Shown here: piece after piece, positions 30,288-34,390 of the stretch
How positions within the stretch are numbered: the stretch's first letter is position 1
Layout of the letters: each line of letters begins with the position of its first letter
Assembly (NCBI GenBank): GCA_039810245.1
Contig: JBDHWQ010000028.1
Span: forward strand, 1 to 34,390
Length of the DNA: 34,390 bases
Reading direction: 5' to 3'
DNA from: CALDSL01 sp039810245
GTDB lineage: Bacteria > Chloroflexota > Anaerolineae > Anaerolineales > Anaerolineaceae
Translations under genes and position numbers: made by a program
The notes under the pieces: model-generated
The model's input: the letters and a program-made list of their open reading frames with translations, nothing else
Told to the model about the DNA's origin: nothing
Database searches by the model: none

Positions 30288-30839
30288 ATGACCACTTTGC
30301 TCACCTGCTCTACGCCCACCTATGCCCTCGCGCGCCCGTTTCCACGCTCGTACTGGGTGATCCCCGAGCGTTTTCTGGCTGGCGAATACCCCGGCTCGCT
30401 GATGCTGCAGGAAGCGCACGAAAAAGTTTCCGGGCTGCTCAACCTGGGGATCGATACCTTTATCGACCTGACCCATTACGATCACCTGGAGCCATATATG
30501 CCCATTCTCAAGCCGCTGGCGGCGCGCATGGGCAAGACCTTCGCCTATGAAAAGATGGGATTCCGCGACCTGAGCGTGCCTTCGCGTAAGGATATGCGCA
30601 AAATCCTCGATCGGATCGATATGGCGCTGGAGCATGGCAACAACGTGTACGTACACTGCTGGGGCGGCATCGGCCGCACCGGCACGGTGGTGGGCTGTTA
30701 CCTGGCGCGGCATGGCATCACCGGCCAGGCGGCGTTGGATGAGATCGAGCGCATGCGCCTGGTGGTGCCCTCGGCGCGCCCTTCCCCCGAGACGCCCGAC
30801 CAGCGCAAGATGGTATTTAACTGGCCGGCCGGGTATTAG
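30288..30839 (+). CDS. Dual-specificity-type protein phosphatase
   Basis: This 183-residue protein has the cysteine phosphatase P-loop His123-Cys124-x5-Arg130 (HCWGGIGRTG) and a likely general acid Asp94 in FRDLSVPS. The layout matches small dual-specificity/PTEN-like phosphatases, with an N-terminal segment ending WVIPERFLAGEYPG. It could dephosphorylate proteins, nucleotides or inositol phosphates. ATG 30288 lacks a clear ribosome-binding site; a GTG at 30222 would add 22 residues. Confidence 0.82.
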   Translation: MTTLLTCSTPTYALARPFPRSYWVIPERFLAGEYPGSLMLQEAHEKVSGLLNLGIDTFIDLTHYDHLEPYMPILKPLAARMGKTFAYEKMGFRDLSVPSRKDMRKILDRIDMALEHGNNVYVHCWGGIGRTGTVVGCYLARHGITGQAALDEIERMRLVVPSARPSPETPDQRKMVFNWPAGY

Positions 30840-30888
30840 ATGGTATCACCAGGCGATCCAGAAGGTACGGAATCATCACAGAATAGGG

Positions 30889-32721
30889 TTATTCTTTATC
30901 TCCTGGAAGCGAACGAAAAAACATGGCCTGCACAAATCGATCTGTGAAACCGGGATAGGTGGTCAGCTCGATGTATTCCTCGCGGGCCACCAGCGCCTGG
31001 GCTGCCTGGCGCGCCGGGCGGGATAGCAGAAGCTGCCGAGCGCCGCTGCCGGCCGCATTGCCCACCTGGTGAAACTTCTCCGGCGGTAGCTCGGGAAACA
31101 TGCCAATCCGCACCGCGTTTTGCACATCGATATATGTACCAAACGCACCGGCGATCAGGAAAGCATCCAGGTCAGCCGCCGTCAGGCCAGCTTCGTGCAG
31201 CAGGATATCCGTTCCAGCGCGGATGGCGGCCTTGGCAAGCTGTATCTGGTGAACATCGTCGCGCGAGATGGTGATTTCCTGCCCGCTGCCGCTGTGCGCG
31301 GCCGTGATGAGCGTGTAGGCCGCGCGACGTCCGTGCAGGCGCACACTGGGTGCGGCGCGGTCGAGGCTTCCGCGCGGGTTGAGGATGCCCGCGCCCAGCA
31401 TTTCTGCTACAGCATCGAGGATGCCTGAGCCGCACAACCCCACCGGTGGCTGGTTGCCAATGGTATGCGCGCGCACCACGCCATCGCGGATCTGCACGCG
31501 TTCGATCGCCCCCGGCGCGGCGCGCATGCCGTGCGAAATGTGCGCGCCTTCAAACGCCGGGCCGGAAGCGCACGAGCAAGCCAGCAGCCGCCCGCCGGCG
31601 TTGAGGGTGATTTCCGTGTTGGTTCCAATATCCATCGCCAGCACGTTGCCATCCATGGCCGCCGCTCCGGTGGCGAGCAGCATGGCTACATGATCTGCGC
31701 CCACATAACCGGCGATATTCGGCGGCAGGTACACCGGCGCGCATGGCTCCAGCGCCAGCCCCACCAGCGCAGCGGGGAATTCCAGGGCGCCGGCCACAGC
31801 CGGAACGTATGGCGCGGCGCCAAGCTGCTCCACCGGGATACCTGCGAAAAGGTGGTGCATGGCCGTGTTACCCACCACTACCGCGGCCGCCACGTCACGC
31901 GCAGCCACACCGGCCTCTAGGCAGAGCTGCGCCAGCATCTCATTGAGCGTTTCCATCAGGCGCGATTGCAGCAGCGCGCGGCCGCCCGGGTGGCGATTGC
32001 TGTAAGCAATACGCGCGATCACGTCTTCGCCATAGGCAATCTGTGGATTCATCGCCCCCAATCGCGCCAGGGTGCGCCCGTCTTGCAGGTCAACCAGGTA
32101 GGCGGCCAGCTTTGTAGTACCCACGTCCACCGCCAGGCCGCACAGGCGCGCGCCTGGCGCGTGTAGCGAGCTAATCTGCGGCGGCAGCGCGGCACGGTTC
32201 ACGGCCACGGTAAGCGCGCCGCCGTGCGCGCGCAGCATATCGGGCAGCGCTGCCAGCACCGGTAGCGGTAGTGCAGCCTGCGCGTATCCCGCTGCGGCCA
32301 GTGCGGCACGCAGGCGCTCGTCATCCGCGCGCAGGTCTTTTTCCGCAGGCGGATCGAGGTGCAGCGCCAGCGCAGCGAGGCCAGGGTCAAGCTCCAATGG
32401 GATCTCATGCCCTTCCACCTGGGTGCGTTGTGGCGCGGCCAGCGATTGGGGCGGGATTTCCAGGCGCGCATCACTCAACGCGGTTGCCTGGCAGGCCAGC
32501 CGCAGCCCGGCGTCACGCTCGGCGGGGGTGAGCAGAAATTCTTCATCCGGCCCGGGCGCGGAGAGATGGCCCTGCGCCAGGCGCACGCGGCAGGTTCCGC
32601 AGGTTCCCCCACCGCCACAGACAGCCACCAGCTCGATCCCGGCGGCCTGCGCCGCGTTCAGCAGGGTCTGGCCTGGGGCTGCGTCCACCCGCCGGCCGAT
32701 CGGTTCAAAGTCAATGCGCAT
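30889..32721 (-). CDS. RACo-like 2Fe-2S/ASKHA corrinoid activator
   Basis: This 610-residue protein begins with a plant-type ferredoxin domain whose Cys35, Cys41, Cys44 and Cys77 (CGGGGTCGTC...C) hold a 2Fe-2S cluster. A linker and a large ASKHA-type ATPase domain (DUF4445) follow, with LAVDVGTTKLAAYL and LAMDIGTNTEI as phosphate-binding motifs. Relatives use ATP to reduce Co(II) corrinoid proteins back to the active Co(I) state in methyl transfer. No corrinoid protein or methyltransferase gene is in the window. The ATG has GAGGGA upstream. Confidence 0.85.
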   Translation of the reverse strand: MRIDFEPIGRRVDAAPGQTLLNAAQAAGIELVAVCGGGGTCGTCRVRLAQGHLSAPGPDEEFLLTPAERDAGLRLACQATALSDARLEIPPQSLAAPQRTQVEGHEIPLELDPGLAALALHLDPPAEKDLRADDERLRAALAAAGYAQAALPLPVLAALPDMLRAHGGALTVAVNRAALPPQISSLHAPGARLCGLAVDVGTTKLAAYLVDLQDGRTLARLGAMNPQIAYGEDVIARIAYSNRHPGGRALLQSRLMETLNEMLAQLCLEAGVAARDVAAAVVVGNTAMHHLFAGIPVEQLGAAPYVPAVAGALEFPAALVGLALEPCAPVYLPPNIAGYVGADHVAMLLATGAAAMDGNVLAMDIGTNTEITLNAGGRLLACSCASGPAFEGAHISHGMRAAPGAIERVQIRDGVVRAHTIGNQPPVGLCGSGILDAVAEMLGAGILNPRGSLDRAAPSVRLHGRRAAYTLITAAHSGSGQEITISRDDVHQIQLAKAAIRAGTDILLHEAGLTAADLDAFLIAGAFGTYIDVQNAVRIGMFPELPPEKFHQVGNAAGSGARQLLLSRPARQAAQALVAREEYIELTTYPGFTDRFVQAMFFRSLPGDKE

Positions 32722-32793
32722 GCCAATCCCTCAATCCAGGAAGTGTTGACCATTGTAGCGCATGTTGCATGAAACCATACACGGCAGCTTTAA

Positions 32794-32838
32794 AGCAAAA
32801 TTGTGGGCGGCGCGGGTAGCGCCGCCCACAATTTTGCT
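32794..32838 (-). terminator. Long hairpin downstream of osmC-like gene
   Basis: A perfect 20-bp inverted repeat (32794-32813 with 32819-32838) around a 5-base loop has A/T-rich outer ends. It lies 12 bases past the OsmC stop and most likely ends its transcript. The stem is unusually long. Confidence 0.75.
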
Positions 32839-32849
32839 GCGAAATTCAA

Positions 32850-33293
32850 TTACTCCAGCCGGGCTTTGAGATCAATCGAATCGAGACCAGGGGCCAGAAG
32901 CACCGACACCGGGCAGCCCGTCTTGGCCTGCTCAGCGATCTGCTGGAAGGTGTCCGCGTCGATGCCGGGCACACGCGCCACCGTGTCGAGGTGCATGCGG
33001 GCGATGCGGAACCCACCGCCGTGTTTGGGGGAAAGCACGCAGGTGGCAGTGGTGCGCACCGATTCGGGTGTGTGACCACCTTTGGCCAGCGCGTTGGCAA
33101 AGGCCATCGAGAAGCATGCGGCGTGCGCCGCGGCGATCATTTCTTCCGGGTTCGAGCCGGGGGTATTTTCAAAACGTGTGGCAAAGCTGTATGCCTGGTC
33201 ACGGAACGCGCCGCTGGCCGTGCTCATCCTGCCATTTCCGCCGCGCAGGTCGCCATTCCATTCCGCGCTTGCTGATCGTGATAAATCCGCCAT
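32850..33293 (-). CDS. OsmC-family peroxiredoxin
   Basis: This 147-residue protein has the two conserved redox cysteines of the OsmC family, Cys60 (HAACFSMAF) and Cys127 (KTGCPVS). The catalytic pair reduces organic hydroperoxides, usually with lipoylated proteins or dithiols as donors. Length and layout match the OsmC subgroup (EEMIAAAHAACF). AGGAGAG lies before the ATG. A TATAAT on the minus strand at 33358-33353 gives a likely promoter about 60 bases upstream. Confidence 0.9.
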   Translation of the reverse strand: MADLSRSASAEWNGDLRGGNGRMSTASGAFRDQAYSFATRFENTPGSNPEEMIAAAHAACFSMAFANALAKGGHTPESVRTTATCVLSPKHGGGFRIARMHLDTVARVPGIDADTFQQIAEQAKTGCPVSVLLAPGLDSIDLKARLE

Positions 33294-33396
33294 TCTATCT
33301 CTCCTGTTATCAGTAATGGTGGCTGTCCCGCCGCACAGGACAATCCGCCATTATTATATAGGATTCTGATCGGGGAGGTAGTCTTTGTATAAGACG

Positions 33397-33431
33397 CAAA
33401 AGCAGTGGGGTGGAATGCTCCACCCCGCTGC
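33397..33431 (-). terminator. Intrinsic terminator of the YggT-like gene
   Basis: A 13-pair stem with one G-T pair (33402-33414 with 33419-33431) and an ATGC loop is followed on the minus strand by TTTTGCG. Confidence 0.8.
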
Positions 33432-33447
33432 GGATAAAAATGAATGG

Positions 33448-33885
33448 TTAGCGACGCTCGCGCCGGTACGTTTGCACTGAGCGCGTGGATGGGCGGTAGA
33501 GCAGCAGCCACAACAGCCGCGCCACCAGCCAGCCGACGAGCAGATAAACGATCATGCCGATGATGGCGGAGATGTCGAGCGCCATGCCGCTGAACGAGGG
33601 TACAGCGGTCAGGTCAAAGAACGGCCACAGGAAAATATCGGTCACGCCGTAGACCAGCGAGGCAAACGCGCTGCCCGGGTTGGCGGCAATCAGCCGCAGC
33701 ACCACGCGCAGGGCGATCAGCCCGATGATAACGCCAAACATCAGCCAGACAAACGAAGTGAGACGCTGGGCGCCAACGTAACGCTCGGTAGCGTTATCTT
33801 CTACCACGGTCTGCGCCACTTCGGCGGTGCCGGTATCCACAATCACCTGCTCTTCGCGGCGATCATATGGGTCTTGAATAGTCAT
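33448..33885 (-). CDS. YggT-like membrane protein
   Basis: This 145-residue protein has an acidic soluble N-terminus (1-42) and then membrane segments at about 43-65, 78-95 and 102-128. RVVLRLIAANPGSAFASLVY and the phrase FLWPFFDL are typical of the YggT family. These proteins are linked to osmotic stress or cell-division clusters, but their activity is not established. AGGAGGA before the ATG is a strong ribosome-binding site. Confidence 0.75.
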   Translation of the reverse strand: MTIQDPYDRREEQVIVDTGTAEVAQTVVEDNATERYVGAQRLTSFVWLMFGVIIGLIALRVVLRLIAANPGSAFASLVYGVTDIFLWPFFDLTAVPSFSGMALDISAIIGMIVYLLVGWLVARLLWLLLYRPSTRSVQTYRRERR

Positions 33886-34024
33886 TTCTTCCTCCTAATT
33901 TCGATAAAAACTATCCGAATAACATGCAGCTTGAATATACGCCCTACCAGGCGCGCAATCAATCCCGGTTTCCCGGGGGAGGAAAAAGGATTTCCCCGGA
34001 GGAAGATAGGGAAAACCCGCCGTG

Positions 34025-34390
34025 TCAGATTTGCCAGCGCTCGGGAAGTTCTACATAGGTGCGCGCTGCTTCCATTGGCTCCGGCATATCATCCGTCATA
34101 TAGACATAGGTCTTTTTGGGATTACTGCTGAACCCGGCCGGGTTGCCCTGCGCGTCCAGCGCCACGATATTCATTTCACTGCTGTACGGTCCGCCCAGGT
34201 CGAGCAGGTCCTTCATCGCCTGGATGCCGGCAGCCTGGAGCGACATGCCCATCTTAAGGTATAACACCAGGCTGCGCGACGTGCCGGCGCGGATGGCCAT
34301 TTCACCCAGCCCGGTACACGCCGCCGCGCCGTAGCGGTTATCGGCGTACAGGCCGGCGCCGATCACGGGCGAATCGCCCAGACGACCGGG
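34025..34390 (-). CDS. Asparaginase-2-family Ntn hydrolase, 3' part
   Basis: The frame stays open to the window edge, so only the C-terminal 121 residues are present. They contain GRLGDSPVIGAGLYADN and AAACTGLGE, the pattern of the mature beta-subunit of isoaspartyl peptidase/L-asparaginase and glycosylasparaginase precursors. The autocatalytic Thr would lie just upstream, outside the window. The product would hydrolyse asparagine, isoaspartyl dipeptides or GlcNAc-Asn; these cannot be told apart from this fragment. Confidence 0.82.
   Translation of the reverse strand, partial: PGRLGDSPVIGAGLYADNRYGAAACTGLGEMAIRAGTSRSLVLYLKMGMSLQAAGIQAMKDLLDLGGPYSSEMNIVALDAQGNPAGFSSNPKKTYVYMTDDMPEPMEAARTYVELPERWQI

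Overview
The window looks like a chromosomal segment of a GC-rich, probably Anaerolineae-type Chloroflexota bacterium. The hints are an Agl23-type membrane glycosyltransferase with an NHL-propeller tail, a small auracyanin-like blue-copper lipoprotein, a SNF2/SWIM gene pair, a corrinoid-protein reductive activator and frequent TTG starts. This assignment is inference from gene families; no rRNA or other phylogenetic marker is present.

The most interesting region is a compact 6.6-kb integrative element at 983-7705. It is bounded by a perfect 79-bp direct repeat, and each copy holds a complete tRNA-Lys(TTT) gene on the minus strand. Inside are a complete tyrosine recombinase next to the left repeat, two small membrane proteins, and an AT-rich two-gene insert (a 57-aa membrane peptide divergent from a zinc-ribbon/DUF4177-like protein). 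A tightly coupled rightward operon (4528-7292) follows. It encodes a basic protein, a winged-helix replication-type protein, a helix-turn-helix protein resembling small terminase subunits, and three consecutive small proteins sharing an N-terminal motif. No capsid, portal, large terminase, relaxase or reverse transcriptase gene is visible, so the element looks like a phage satellite or integrated plasmid-like replicon. Three things stand out: (i) three 15-bp palindromic repeats at 22-23 bp spacing, followed by an AT-rich stretch, inside the replication gene, which look like an intragenic origin; (ii) at least three structured RNA units with their own promoter-like signals and strong terminators (4034-4240, 4314-4460, 7361-7490); and (iii) a chain of hairpins before the right repeat.

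Left of the element is a host nucleotidyltransferase-fold gene. Right of it the chromosome continues with a GNAT acetyltransferase and a YvlD-type membrane protein, followed by the large Agl23-NHL protein (minus strand). Next come a HAD-HD fusion, a class A beta-lactamase-fold hydrolase, and an envelope-glycan group: a membrane sulfatase-fold enzyme, GDP-mannose 4,6-dehydratase (gmd) and a low-molecular-weight tyrosine phosphatase. A lytic transglycosylase and a cupredoxin lipoprotein follow.

From 20.5 to 29.6 kb there are two leftward operons. One is DUF2231 membrane protein, MFS transporter and a sugar-dehydrogenase-like beta-propeller. The other is an N-formylglutamate-amidohydrolase-like enzyme, a SNF2 ATPase and a SWIM zinc-finger protein. 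The right end carries a small cupin, a dual-specificity-type phosphatase, a RACo-like 2Fe-2S/ASKHA protein, an OsmC-family protein, a YggT-like membrane protein, and the 3' part of an asparaginase-2-family Ntn hydrolase that runs off the window.
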